DNA of 57,512 nucleotides from an uncultured Flavobacteriales bacterium (GTDB taxonomy: Bacteria; Bacteroidota; Bacteroidia; Flavobacteriales; Crocinitomicaceae): NCBI GenBank assembly GCA_946480085.1, contig CAMLHZ010000018.1, forward strand, positions 1 to 57,512, in the 5' to 3' direction. The position numbers were made by a program, and so were the translations under genes. The notes under the pieces were generated by a model. The model did not search any database and had not been told where the DNA came from. It saw only the letters and a list, made by a program, of their open reading frames with translations. Positions 42,630 to 52,656 of this stretch are shown here, piece by piece. The stretch's first letter is position 1, and each line of letters begins with the position of its first letter.

Positions 42630-45258
42630 CTTCCAGTCCAATTTTCAATCGTAAATCTTTGCTTGAGCCTCCAATCATAATTCGGAAGGTTCCGGGCTCT
42701 ACGAAGGAATTGAGCTCCAAATCATATTGAGCCAACATTTTAGGTTCGATCGTGAATTTTATTTCTCTTTCTTCACCTGCTTTCAAGTGAATTCGCTGAA
42801 AAGCTTTCAACTCCAAAACAGGTCGAACTACTGAACTCAATTCATCTTGAATGTATAGTTGAACAACTTCGTCGCCATCAACAGTTCCAGTGTTTTTCAC
42901 TTTCAAGCGTACAAAAGTTGATTCCGAAGTGTCGATTGTTGTTTTCTCTAATTTGATATCTGAATAGGAAAAAGTAGTGTAACTCAATCCAAATCCAAAC
43001 GGGAATAAGGGTTGACCACTCAGGTTGTTGTAATCGTTTCCTCTTCCAGTTGGTTCATGATTGTAAACTAACGGAAGTTGCGCTTCATCTAATGGAAATG
43101 TAATTGGCAATCGACCAGCAGGATTCACTTTTCCAAACAAAACATCTGCAACAGCTCTTCCACCTTCTTCACCCGGATACCATAACATTCCGATTGCGTC
43201 AACATCATTTATCCATGCATTCATGTTCACCGCACTTCCGCCAACAATTAAAACAACAACTGGTTTTCCGGTAGCAGCAATTGCTTTGATCATTTCTTCT
43301 TGTTTTCCTGGAAGTTTCAAAGATGCTCTATCTCTGAATTCACCTTCTTCAATGCCAACCACCACAACAGCAATATCTGCCTTTTTTGCGGTTTTAACTG
43401 CGTCATTCAACTTTTGCTTTGAATCGGAAGGACATCGAGCGGAGTCGAGATGCCAGATTAACTGGATCTTTCCTTCTCCCTGAGATTCAAAAAACTCCAC
43501 CCGAATGGCATATTTCTGTCCTTTTTTGAAGGAGTAGGTAACCAGGTCTTTATGGTATGATTGTTTGCTCCAGCGATCGATCAACAATTCATCGTTGATG
43601 TAAAATCGATAACCATCGTTTCCTTCAAGACCAATCTCAATTGTTTTGCTTTGTGTTGCGGGGAGTTCTACTGTCCAACGCACACTGAAATGGTCTACTT
43701 TCAATTTTTCATGTGGAGGGAAGAGTGTCCAATGTCCATTGATGTTTTCTTCCGTCCGTGTGAAAACAGGATTCCCTTGCAATTCAAGGTTGTCGAAATA
43801 TGCTGCTTTAAAGCTCTTCGGAAGTTGATTTCCTTCAATAACAGTTGTCGAGTTATCCAATCGTCCAACTCCTTCAGAATAGATGATCGCAGCATCTCCG
43901 GCTTGTTGCTTAATTCCTTCAAGAATACTGATTTTCTGATATCCAGGTCCTGAGTATCCGCCTAACCGGGCTTCTGTTGCATCAATTCCAATAACGGCAA
44001 TCGTTTTCGTGTTTCCGAGAAGTGGAAGAACCTGATTTTCGTTTTTGAGAAGAACAAATGACTCTTGTGCTACTTTTCTCGCCAGAGCTTTTCCTTCGAT
44101 ATGCAGTTTTTCCTCGTTGATGCTTTCGGAGATGTACGGATTCTCAAATAACCCCAATTCAAATTTGGCGCGAAGAACTCTTTTTACAGCGTCGTCCAAA
44201 CGCTCCTGATTGATGGAATTATTGGTGAATGCAGGGAAGAAGAGTTTGTAATGATTAACATCTGTTTGAAAGATGACATCCAAACCGCCATTGATGGCAT
44301 GAGCGCCGCTTTCTGCATAATCTTTGGCTGTTTTGTGTAGTACCAATTCTCCGCCAACTGCATTTGCATCTGAGATCACAAAACCGGTGAATCCCCATTT
44401 TTCTTTCAACGTTTCGTTCAATAACCACGAATTGGAAGAACAAGCTACACCGTTCAATGAGTTATATGCTGTCATAATGGAACGCGCACCACCTTCCTGA
44501 ATCGCTGTGATGAAAGGGATAAAATGACTTTGATACAAATACCGTTCGCTTAAATGAATCGGATAGCTGTCTCGGCCGCCGTCACCAACATTCGCTACGA
44601 AATGTTTTGGAGTAGCCACAATTCCGCTTCGTTCGAAGGAGCGCACAAAGGCCAATCCCATTTGTGCCGATAAAAAAGGATCCTCGCCATACGTTTCTTC
44701 TGTTCTACCCCAACGGACGTCTGTCGCTAAGTTGACAACGGGTGAAAGAATTTGTCGAATTCCACGAACTCTTGATTCTTGAGCAATATGCTCTGTTGCT
44801 CTTCGAACCAAAGCCGTATCGAACGTAGCCGCCATAGCAATACTTTGAGGAAAACAAGTGGCGTCGCTTCTTACCAAACCATGAAGCGCTTCATCAAACG
44901 GAATAATTGGAATGCCGAGCCGCGTATTGTTTACAAATTGTCGCTGAACGTCATTTACCTTTTTTGCGAATGAAACGGCGTTGTCAGTTGTGTTGTAGTT
45001 GAGCATTTGTCCACCCGCATCACCTTTAGAACTTGCGCTCAATTGTATTCCGAAAATGCCATGTTGCAGCATACTCCAGTTGCTCGAATCCACATCAGCC
45101 GGAATCATGAATACTTGCCAGAACTTTTCTTCCTGCGTCATTCTGCCAAGCAAATCGTTTACACGGGCGTCAATGGTTTGGGTTGAATCTTTGTAGATTT
45201 GACCTGTAACAGGCTTTGCCAGAAAAGCAAGAAGTAAGAATCCGATAAAATGTTTCAC
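42622..45258 (-). CDS. GH3 beta-glucosidase with inserted PA14 domain
   Basis: 878 residues with a signal peptide (ends KPVTGQ). The GH3 N-terminal barrel includes the KHF motif and the nucleophile D297 in VISDANAVG. The second GH3 domain (about 395-) is interrupted by a PA14 carbohydrate-binding domain (about 485-610, YRFYINDELLIDRWSKQ). A fibronectin-III-like C-terminal domain follows (about 755-865). Such periplasmic enzymes remove terminal beta-linked glucose or related sugars from oligosaccharides. A REP-like repeat at 43431-43452 is translated in frame at the end of the PA14 domain. Confidence 0.92.
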   Translation of the reverse strand: MKHFIGFLLLAFLAKPVTGQIYKDSTQTIDARVNDLLGRMTQEEKFWQVFMIPADVDSSNWSMLQHGIFGIQLSASSKGDAGGQMLNYNTTDNAVSFAKKVNDVQRQFVNNTRLGIPIIPFDEALHGLVRSDATCFPQSIAMAATFDTALVRRATEHIAQESRVRGIRQILSPVVNLATDVRWGRTEETYGEDPFLSAQMGLAFVRSFERSGIVATPKHFVANVGDGGRDSYPIHLSERYLYQSHFIPFITAIQEGGARSIMTAYNSLNGVACSSNSWLLNETLKEKWGFTGFVISDANAVGGELVLHKTAKDYAESGAHAINGGLDVIFQTDVNHYKLFFPAFTNNSINQERLDDAVKRVLRAKFELGLFENPYISESINEEKLHIEGKALARKVAQESFVLLKNENQVLPLLGNTKTIAVIGIDATEARLGGYSGPGYQKISILEGIKQQAGDAAIIYSEGVGRLDNSTTVIEGNQLPKSFKAAYFDNLELQGNPVFTRTEENINGHWTLFPPHEKLKVDHFSVRWTVELPATQSKTIEIGLEGNDGYRFYINDELLIDRWSKQSYHKDLVTYSFKKGQKYAIRVEFFESQGEGKIQLIWHLDSARCPSDSKQKLNDAVKTAKKADIAVVVVGIEEGEFRDRASLKLPGKQEEMIKAIAATGKPVVVLIVGGSAVNMNAWINDVDAIGMLWYPGEEGGRAVADVLFGKVNPAGRLPITFPLDEAQLPLVYNHEPTGRGNDYNNLSGQPLFPFGFGLSYTTFSYSDIKLEKTTIDTSESTFVRLKVKNTGTVDGDEVVQLYIQDELSSVVRPVLELKAFQRIHLKAGEEREIKFTIEPKMLAQYDLELNSFVEPGTFRIMIGGSSKDLRLKIGLEVK
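43431..43452. repeat. REP-like element inside the GH3 coding region
   Basis: Contains GAGCGGAGTCGA, the exact reverse complement of the repeat core at 39201, within a CATC...GATG palindrome. It keeps the reading frame, adding residues around LDSARCPSD. Confidence 0.65.
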
Positions 45259-45402
45259 GACCTAAAAGTATTTTAGATTCTTAAATTGTGATGCATGTTT
45301 TCGAGACAAAAATGGTACTTCATAAACTTAACTTGATTAAGAATGCAATTGTGTTGATTAATCAGTAAGAATAAATTCGTTCTTAATCTTTACTTTCGAA
45401 AC

Positions 45403-45894
45403 ATGAAGTTTACTTGTGCTTTCTTTCTAATATTCACTATTTCCGCTTGTGCAACCGGGTACAAGGGCAATGGACCTTACAAGAAAGTTTTGGAGAGTAA
45501 TTCAACTTCCAAAGAGGGAATTGTTTTTCTATCACTATTGCTGAAAAGCGACTCGAATGAAAGGTTGTTTGTTAGCTATAATACGAAAATAGTTGCTATT
45601 GGCTCCATAAAAGAAACGGATGAGTATTCGAAGAAAGAAGATTCACGTTTCCTGGTGCAGCTTCTTGATGCTGAAAATCGTCCATTGAAGGATTTCTATA
45701 TCGAAGATGTACTGAATCCGGTTGGTGAGGTGCTACTTGAAAACGGAAGCTTCGAAAAGTTCAAGAACAAATTGAATGAAAAGGAAATCTTCCTTCGATT
45801 TAATGCCATAGAAGAACAGATCAGCAGAGCTGTGCTTTTTGAATTAGACTCCTTAGGAAAGGAGCATTTCATTGGAATCACTGATTGTAAATAA
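45403..45894 (+). CDS. hypothetical lipoprotein, 163 aa
   Basis: Signal MKFTCAFFLIFTISACATG with a lipobox Cys at 16. The mature protein is a small mixed alpha/beta domain with strands such as RLFVSYNTKIVAIGSI and IFLRFNAI. Not recognised. It ends 6 bp before the M64 peptidase gene on the same strand, suggesting cotranscription. Confidence 0.65.
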   Translation: MKFTCAFFLIFTISACATGYKGNGPYKKVLESNSTSKEGIVFLSLLLKSDSNERLFVSYNTKIVAIGSIKETDEYSKKEDSRFLVQLLDAENRPLKDFYIEDVLNPVGEVLLENGSFEKFKNKLNEKEIFLRFNAIEEQISRAVLFELDSLGKEHFIGITDCK

Positions 45895-45900
45895 GAGAAT

Positions 45901-47307
45901 ATGAAAAAAACACTACTTGTATTGTTCAGTTTTATTGGAATTTTAACTGCTCAGGCGCAAATATTTGATGTAGACACGCTGATTTGGAGTGGTCCGACAA
46001 CAAACCGAGTGAATATTGTAATTCTTGGAGATGGATATACTTCTAGCGAACAAGGAGATTTTATTTTCGATGCTTCAGTTATTGCGAACGGAATGTTTTC
46101 TACAACGCCTTATTCTGAATATCAGAATTACTTCAACGTATTTGCTGTGAAAGTGATCTCCAATCAAAGTGGGGTTACACATCCTGGAAATTCATCTGAT
46201 AACGATTGCGGAAGTCAACCTGTAACCAATGTGGATACGTACTTCGGTGTTTCATTCGATTGTGGTGGTGGATCTTATCACCGTTTAACTTGTGTGCAGA
46301 ACAATGCCGCAGTTTATTCAGTTTTGGCCGCAAATACGCCTTTTTATGATCAGGCATTGGTGGTTTCAAATACCAGCTATTATGGTGGAGCAGGAGGAAC
46401 TTATGCTACGTTTACGAAACACAATGCTGTTATCGAATTGGCGTTGCACGAAACGGGGCACTCGTTTGCAAGTTTGGCTGATGAATATTGGGCTGGCCCG
46501 CAATATGCAACCGATAGCAAAAGAAACATGACAAGTGAAAGTGATATTTCTGCAGTGAAATGGAGTGAATGGGTTGGAACAAATAATGTGGGATTATATC
46601 CGCATTCCGGAGATCCCAATTGGTTTAAGCCTCAGAACGGACAATGTAAAATGGAATACTTAGGAGTAGGATATCCGTTTTGTCCTGTTTGTAGAGAAAC
46701 ACATGTTATGAGAACAATGGCGCTTACAACTCCTTATGATTCCTATTCTCCTTCTGGTTCAAATGTGATAGCGACTGGTGATCTTGTTTTTGATTTTGCG
46801 TCCGTTCGCCCCAATCCAAATACGCTGCGTTTTACATGGAATTTGAACGGAACGGAAATGCAGAATGGAGTTCAGGATTCTCTTGAACTTGATTACAATT
46901 CATTACAGGCGGGTAATAATACATTGACTGCTACAATTCTCGATACCACGTCTTTTATGCGAGATGAAAATCATGTTACAGCTCACACGCATGTGGTGGT
47001 TTGGAATATCGATAAAACGAATGGAGGGTTTGAAGTGGAGTCCAATGCCTATGAATTGGAGTATGCGCTTTTTCCAAATCCATCAACGGTGAGTACGTTT
47101 ACATTCAAGGCAGCTGATTTGAAGAAACCAACAGTAAGAATTGTGGATGCTAACGGAAAATCGATTGATGTTCGTCCTGTGTTGACTGATGAAATCTATT
47201 CGGTGAAATTGGATGCGGACAATTTGAAATTGGTTTCGGGAACTTATTTCGTTCAGGTGATTTCTGAAAAAGTGGTTCTTTGTAATGAAAAATGGATCGT
47301 GAAATAA
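45901..47307 (+). CDS. M64-family (IgA-peptidase-like) metallopeptidase with T9SS sorting domain
   Basis: 468 residues. A signal peptide (ends TAQAQ) is followed by the M64 opening NRVNIVILGDGYTSSEQGDF. The zinc motif HETGH is at 183-187 (H183, E184, H187), with SLADEYW just after supplying a likely third ligand. A beta-sandwich domain lies at about 285-375. The C-terminal ~80 residues, beginning ALFPNPSTVSTF, form a type A sorting signal for export by the type IX system. It should be a secreted, surface-attached protease. Confidence 0.9.
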   Translation: MKKTLLVLFSFIGILTAQAQIFDVDTLIWSGPTTNRVNIVILGDGYTSSEQGDFIFDASVIANGMFSTTPYSEYQNYFNVFAVKVISNQSGVTHPGNSSDNDCGSQPVTNVDTYFGVSFDCGGGSYHRLTCVQNNAAVYSVLAANTPFYDQALVVSNTSYYGGAGGTYATFTKHNAVIELALHETGHSFASLADEYWAGPQYATDSKRNMTSESDISAVKWSEWVGTNNVGLYPHSGDPNWFKPQNGQCKMEYLGVGYPFCPVCRETHVMRTMALTTPYDSYSPSGSNVIATGDLVFDFASVRPNPNTLRFTWNLNGTEMQNGVQDSLELDYNSLQAGNNTLTATILDTTSFMRDENHVTAHTHVVVWNIDKTNGGFEVESNAYELEYALFPNPSTVSTFTFKAADLKKPTVRIVDANGKSIDVRPVLTDEIYSVKLDADNLKLVSGTYFVQVISEKVVLCNEKWIVK

Positions 47308-47317
47308 TTACAAATGA

Positions 47318-47381
47318 CCAATTACTGGTTACCAATGGATTCGGCTTGATTTTATGTTATTAAATGCAAATTAGTAATTGG
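47318..47381. repeat. inverted repeat CCAATTACT / AGTAATTGG
   Basis: Perfect 9-bp arms at 47318-47326 and 47373-47381, in the gap after the peptidase gene. No T run, so a terminator role is doubtful. The right arm lies just upstream of the promoter at 47386. Confidence 0.45.
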
Positions 47382-47385
47382 TAAA

Positions 47386-47417
47386 TTGCAATTCGTAATT
47401 CCAAATGGTTACATTTG
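47386..47417 (+). promoter_or_regulatory. promoter of the FabH-like gene
   Basis: TTG (47386-47388), a 21-bp spacer and TACATTTG (47410-47417), a full consensus match. The leader would be about 80 nt. Confidence 0.55.
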
Positions 47418-47502
47418 TTTAACGAATAAACGCATCCCCTGTACTTCTTACCGTCGAAAGGCAAAGCCCCATTCTTCTGTAATTATTTAAACCAATTGCA
47501 AG

Positions 47503-48567
47503 ATGAAAAGTGTTATTACAGGAATCGGATGTTACATTCCGGAAATAGTGAAGACGAATCGAGAGTTCATGATTAATGAATTTTACGATGAAAACCACCA
47601 GATTATAGGGCAAAGCCCTGAAATCATCGCCAAGAAATTTGAACAAATTACAGGAATTAGCGAGCGTCGCTACGCTGGTTCGGATCTCAATTGTTCCGAT
47701 CTTGCAACAATGGCAGCAGAAAAAGCGATTGAAGACGCCGATTGTGATAGAGAAACAATCGATCAAATCATCGTTGCTCACAATTTTGGTGATGTGATGA
47801 AGCACACCATTCAAACGGATATGATTCCTTCCATCGCTTCGCGAGTGAAGAACTTGCTTGGGATCAAAAATCCAAACTGTGTGGCCTACGATATTATTTT
47901 TGGTTGTCCGGGCTGGGTGCAGGGAATGATTCAGGCTCATGCTTTCCTTCAGGTTGGAATGGCGAAGCGTTGTTTGGTGATTGGTTCCGAAGCATTAAGC
48001 AGAGTTCTTGACCCGCATGACCGCGACAGTATGATCTTTGCTGATGGGGCAGGAGCGGCCATTCTGGATTTACAAGCTGAAGGTGAAGGCGGGATTATTT
48101 CGGTAAGTGCACAAAGCCATTGCGAAGATGAGGTTGATTATTTAACTCTGGGTAAATCGAATTTTCCGGAAGCAGACCCACGCATTCGTTATGTCAAAAT
48201 GAAAGGTCGAAAAGTATATGAGTATGCTTTGAAGAACGTCCCGTTAGCAATGAAGGATTGTTTAGATAAAGCGAATCTTCATATCAAAGACATTAAGATG
48301 ATCTTCATTCATCAGGCGAACGAGAAATTGGATGAAGCCATAGTTCGTGGTTTATATAAACTGTACGATATTGATCAAATTCCCGAATTCTTAATGCCGA
48401 TGAACATTCATAAATTGGGTAACAGCTCAGTTGCAACTATTCCAACACTTTTATCTATGGTGAAGAAAGGACAAATGGAAGGCTACACGTTAAATGAAGG
48501 CGACAATGTTATGTTTGCTTCGGTGGGAGCAGGGATGAATATCAATGCGATTTGTTATAAAGTGTAA
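47503..48567 (+). CDS. beta-ketoacyl-ACP synthase III (FabH-like)
   Basis: 354 residues with the thiolase-fold catalytic triad C135 (FGCPGW), H270 (FIHQAN) and N307 (KLGNSS). FabH condenses a short acyl-CoA with malonyl-ACP to start fatty-acid synthesis. This copy is not next to plsX or acpP and has a tail of sequence (DGAGAAILDLQAEGEGG) as in the wider KAS III group, so it may be a second, specialised enzyme (branched or secondary lipid, or aryl-polyene-like synthesis). The start is the ATG giving MKSVITGIGCYIPE. Confidence 0.88.
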   Translation: MKSVITGIGCYIPEIVKTNREFMINEFYDENHQIIGQSPEIIAKKFEQITGISERRYAGSDLNCSDLATMAAEKAIEDADCDRETIDQIIVAHNFGDVMKHTIQTDMIPSIASRVKNLLGIKNPNCVAYDIIFGCPGWVQGMIQAHAFLQVGMAKRCLVIGSEALSRVLDPHDRDSMIFADGAGAAILDLQAEGEGGIISVSAQSHCEDEVDYLTLGKSNFPEADPRIRYVKMKGRKVYEYALKNVPLAMKDCLDKANLHIKDIKMIFIHQANEKLDEAIVRGLYKLYDIDQIPEFLMPMNIHKLGNSSVATIPTLLSMVKKGQMEGYTLNEGDNVMFASVGAGMNINAICYKV

Positions 48568-48740
48568 GAAACTGACTAATTCTCAGTGGTTTTCCTTTAC
48601 TCTATGATGGCTTGACAAAGTTGTCTTGACAGAATATTAACATGAATTTCAAAAGAGCTATACATTCATAATAGTTTGTTTAAAATTCCAACTCATTCTT
48701 TTTAGATGAGTGATTTTTCTTTGCGAGGTAAAATCAGGGA

Positions 48741-51080
48741 ATGAAAACACTACTACAATTTCTCCTTCTTGTATCACTATTTATTAGCACAGGAACTTTC
48801 GAATCTTTTTCTCAAACAACACTTTTCGCTGCTGGAAGCACCTGGAAGTATAATGATCTGGGACAAGATTTGGGAACTTCATGGGTCAATTCAGGTTATA
48901 ACGATTCAGGCTGGTCATCTGGTATGTCTGAGTTCGGTTACGGGGACGGCGACGAACAAACCTCTGTTTCCTTTGGCCCGGATTCCGATAATAAACATGT
49001 TACAACTTATTTCAGGAAAACATTCTATGTTTCCAATCCGTCACAGTACCAGCAAATAATTGGTTCGGTTCTCAGGGATGACGGAGTTGTGGTTTATGTG
49101 AATGGAACAGAAGTGTTCAGAGATAACTTGCCTGCAGGAACAATCAATAATCAAACGTTTGCAGCATCAACAATTGCCTTTTTTGCTGAAGATGATTACC
49201 ATGATTTTGCCTTTAGCCCGGGATTGCTCAATAATGGAAACAATACCATTTCCGTAGAGATTCATCAGGACGAGGCTTCAAGTTCGGACATCAGCTTTAA
49301 CATGTCGCTTTCGGGATCAACAGTTCCGTTCAATGTGTTGATAAATCGGGAACCGTATTTGAATTCGGGAACGGAGAATAGTATGGTAATAAAATGGCAA
49401 ACCGATGTGGCTTGCGATGGAAAAATCAGTTATGGTACTTCGCTATCCAATCTTAATATGTCCGAATCGGTGTATCCTTATACCACTGATCATGAGATTA
49501 CGATTTCAGGACTTCTACCTGGGACCAAATATTACTACACAGTGGGAACATCAGGGAATGTTCTTTCTGCTGCGTCTTCCATTCAATATTTCAAAACTAC
49601 TCCTGTTGAAGGAACCTCAGGGAATTATCGTTTTTGGGCTATTGGTGATGCCGGAATGTCAGATGGAAATCAACAAGCTGTTCGTGACGGGTTCCTTGAT
49701 TACAATGATGAAAATCATTTGGACGGTTGGATTCTTCTTGGAGACAATGCCTACGGAAGTGGTATAAACGATGGAACACAAAGTTGCTATCAAACAGCAA
49801 TGTTTAATGATATGTATTCCAGCTTGATTTCAAAAACGGTTTGCTGGCCTGCAACTGGTAATCACGATTACAATAACCATATTCCATTTTCACCCTCTCC
49901 TGCATACTTTGATATTTTTACTTTACCTGTGAATGGTGAAGCTGGTGGAGTACCTTCAGGATCAGAGAAGTATTACTCGTATAATTATGGAAACATCCAT
50001 TTTGTTGTTTTAGATAGTTATGATGAAGATCGTTCCGCTAATTCAACCATGGTGCAATGGTTGATCAATGATCTTGAACAAAACACCGCCGAATGGACCA
50101 TTGCTTACTGGCATCATCCGCCTTACACAAAAGGAAGTCATGACTCTGATAATCCGAATTTTCTTGACGGAGATTGTGTGGAAATGCGTGAGAATATTTT
50201 GCCGATAATTGAAGAATACGGAGTTGATTTGGTGTTAAATGGTCACAGCCATAGCTATGAGCGTACGTTTCTTTTGGATTCACACTACGGGAATTCGGGC
50301 ACGTTGACGCCTTCGATGATTTTAGATGACGGAACAGGAGGGCTGAACGATGAATGTCCTTATCAGAAACAGACCCAATACAGTAAGTCACACCAGGGAA
50401 CCGTGTATGCTGTTGTTGGTTGTTCAGGGAAATTGAGTTCCGTGGCTTCTTCATGGCCCCATGTTGCAATGAGTCAATACTCACATAATCACTTGGGAAG
50501 CATGGTTATCAATATTTCAGAGAACCGTTTGGATGCTAATTTTATAGATGCTGCTGGGGATGTAATCGATTATTTTTCCATTGTAAAGAATGCAGGAATT
50601 TCAGACACGCTATTGGTTTGTCCAAATGATTCAATTGTCTTAAAACCATCTTTTCCGGGGCAGGCACATTGGATGCCGCTTGATATTGTTGCCGATTCAA
50701 TAGTTGTGCCCATTGCTTTTTCTACCATGTTCATTGCCACCGATACAAACGGTTGTATCTCCGATACTTTTTTCGTTCAGTTGGACAATTCTTCGGACTG
50801 TAACCTTTCCGCATCCGAATGGTCTACGACGAAACCAACTGTTTATCTAACGCTTTGGGAGAACTCGGAAAAACTCCCGATTGGTTGGAAAGGTTTTACT
50901 TCCGAGAACATTCGTCTTGAAATCATCTCGGTATTGGGAGATTTAATCCTTGACGAAATACTACCGAATTCATTTACCGGAAACTCCTTCTTTTTAAATA
51001 CTGGTCCGCTTTCAGATCAGGTATATTTTATTCGTGTTAGCGATAAAGAACAGTCTGTAATAACTAAATATCTCCATTAA
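48741..51080 (+). CDS. exported purple-acid-phosphatase-like metallophosphoesterase with sorting domain
   Basis: 779 residues. A signal peptide (ends ESFSQ) precedes a jelly-roll-like N-terminal domain (about 28-195) and a fibronectin-like purple-acid-phosphatase N-terminal domain (about 200-290). The metallophosphoesterase core has GDAGMSDGN, LGDNAYG, GNHDYNNH, HHPPY and NGHSHSYERT metal-binding motifs (about 300-520). The C-terminal ~80 residues end QVYFIRVSDKEQSVITKYLH, a type A sorting domain. It likely hydrolyses phosphate esters outside the cell. First gene of a three-gene exported-protein operon; the next starts 4 bp on. Confidence 0.9.
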   Translation: MKTLLQFLLLVSLFISTGTFESFSQTTLFAAGSTWKYNDLGQDLGTSWVNSGYNDSGWSSGMSEFGYGDGDEQTSVSFGPDSDNKHVTTYFRKTFYVSNPSQYQQIIGSVLRDDGVVVYVNGTEVFRDNLPAGTINNQTFAASTIAFFAEDDYHDFAFSPGLLNNGNNTISVEIHQDEASSSDISFNMSLSGSTVPFNVLINREPYLNSGTENSMVIKWQTDVACDGKISYGTSLSNLNMSESVYPYTTDHEITISGLLPGTKYYYTVGTSGNVLSAASSIQYFKTTPVEGTSGNYRFWAIGDAGMSDGNQQAVRDGFLDYNDENHLDGWILLGDNAYGSGINDGTQSCYQTAMFNDMYSSLISKTVCWPATGNHDYNNHIPFSPSPAYFDIFTLPVNGEAGGVPSGSEKYYSYNYGNIHFVVLDSYDEDRSANSTMVQWLINDLEQNTAEWTIAYWHHPPYTKGSHDSDNPNFLDGDCVEMRENILPIIEEYGVDLVLNGHSHSYERTFLLDSHYGNSGTLTPSMILDDGTGGLNDECPYQKQTQYSKSHQGTVYAVVGCSGKLSSVASSWPHVAMSQYSHNHLGSMVINISENRLDANFIDAAGDVIDYFSIVKNAGISDTLLVCPNDSIVLKPSFPGQAHWMPLDIVADSIVVPIAFSTMFIATDTNGCISDTFFVQLDNSSDCNLSASEWSTTKPTVYLTLWENSEKLPIGWKGFTSENIRLEIISVLGDLILDEILPNSFTGNSFFLNTGPLSDQVYFIRVSDKEQSVITKYLH

Positions 51081-51084
51081 TACT

Positions 51085-52656
51085 ATGAAAAAAAGATTAT
51101 GTGTTCTGTTTGCAGGACTAACACTCTCCATGCACCTGTTTGCGCAATGTGATACCACAGAGATCACCGGTGATTTAATTATTAATAACTCCACTTACCT
51201 TTCTGGAGTTTATACTGTGTCAGGTACGTTTCAGGTGAATTCCGGGAAAACTGTATTCGTTCAATCGTTTGAAGTAAATGGATGTGGTAAGTTGGAAGTC
51301 ATTGCCGATGAGATTATTATCGATGGTGCTATCAATGGAGATTTTGCCGGATATCAGGGCGGTAGCGGAGGCGCTCCGGGACAAAACGCAACAAGTTTGA
51401 CAGGAGACGCAGTATCGATCAACACTTGTAATAATGAGGACAATACAGGAATCGTTCAGTTAGAAGGAGGAAAAAAAGGTGCCTTGGGACAAGGTCCGGG
51501 AGCAGGTTCGCTTGCCACGGATGGTGGAATAGGATCTGGTCCAAAACAACAATGTTTGAATGTTGATGATGAAGGCGGTATGATTGGTGGTTCTGGTGGA
51601 GCAGGTGGTGGTGCCGGAGCTGGTTATGGCGGCTCGGGCGGAAATGGGGGCTTTGGTGGTGCCGGAGCATCTACTTATGCTGCAACAGGTCTTACTGTTT
51701 CATCTGCATATCCTGTCGTTGGAGGTGCTGCGGGAACAGGTGGTGCTGCTGGTGCTTCATATGGAACATTGAGCGGAACTGATATTGCAATGGGATCATC
51801 CGGTGCCGGAGCTGGTGGTGCCGGAAGATCGTTTGACGTTGGTCTTGGTGGCGGAAACGGTGGAAACGGTGGTGGATTAGTTATCCTTCATGCCGAAAGT
51901 AATTTGAATATCACAGGTACGATATCTGTGAATGGCGAGGATGGTGAAGCTGGTGCGCAAGGCGGAAATGGAGGCGAAAGTCCGAAATGCTGTTCTGATG
52001 GGTGTGATGATTGTGGTGAAGCAACACTATCAACAGGAGCTGGAGGTTCAGGTGGTGCTGGAGGCGGTTCAGGTGGTGGTGTTTTGTTGTTTTCAAACGG
52101 TGATGCTTCGATTACCGGAACAATTTCTACTATCGGAGGAAATGGCGGAACAGGCGGTTCTCATGGAAATGGAACTAGCTGTGATTATTCAGCAACATTC
52201 TGTGGTTCTCAAACATTGTCATCAGGGAACGGAACAAACGGCCAGGAAGGCGGCGGTGGAAGTGGTGGACGCATAAAGGTATTTGTTCCCATTTGTTCTA
52301 ACGCAACAGTAACACCAGTTACTACGCTTATGGGAGGTGGCGGAGCGAATAATGGCGCTCAAGGGACTTACTTTCTTGGATGCAGTGAATTGTCATTGAC
52401 GGAACTTGAATCGGATTTGAAATTGGACCTTTTCCCAAATCCGACTACTCATGTTGTTCAATTGACTTCAAGCAAACCAATTGAGAATGCTGAGTTGATT
52501 TTGATGGATATGTCGGGAAGAATAGTTTACTCGAACATTGACAATCTTTCTTCAGAAGCTATTCAGATTCCTGTTTCTGAATTATCACCAGGAACATATC
52601 AGTTACTCGTAAATGGATCAGGAATGAGTATTGTAAAAAAACTAATTAAGTATTAA
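51085..52656 (+). CDS. Gly-rich exported protein with T9SS sorting domain, 523 aa
   Basis: A signal peptide (ends LFAQ) and a short beta region lead into a long Gly-rich, repetitive domain (about 90-430, GGSGGAGGGAGAGYGG-type), probably an extended beta structure. It contains Cys pairs (CCSDGCDDCG). The C-terminal ~75 residues from LDLFPNPTTHVVQL are a type A sorting signal. It lies between two phosphatase genes and overlaps the second by one base (TAATG). It may be an extracellular matrix or carrier protein; no enzyme motif is present. Confidence 0.8.
   Translation: MKKRLCVLFAGLTLSMHLFAQCDTTEITGDLIINNSTYLSGVYTVSGTFQVNSGKTVFVQSFEVNGCGKLEVIADEIIIDGAINGDFAGYQGGSGGAPGQNATSLTGDAVSINTCNNEDNTGIVQLEGGKKGALGQGPGAGSLATDGGIGSGPKQQCLNVDDEGGMIGGSGGAGGGAGAGYGGSGGNGGFGGAGASTYAATGLTVSSAYPVVGGAAGTGGAAGASYGTLSGTDIAMGSSGAGAGGAGRSFDVGLGGGNGGNGGGLVILHAESNLNITGTISVNGEDGEAGAQGGNGGESPKCCSDGCDDCGEATLSTGAGGSGGAGGGSGGGVLLFSNGDASITGTISTIGGNGGTGGSHGNGTSCDYSATFCGSQTLSSGNGTNGQEGGGGSGGRIKVFVPICSNATVTPVTTLMGGGGANNGAQGTYFLGCSELSLTELESDLKLDLFPNPTTHVVQLTSSKPIENAELILMDMSGRIVYSNIDNLSSEAIQIPVSELSPGTYQLLVNGSGMSIVKKLIKY

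Noticed and set aside
51419..52276. Several ORFs antisense or out of frame to the Gly-rich protein gene
   Set aside because: They are shadows of the GGN-rich codons, with skewed His/Gln/Leu composition.
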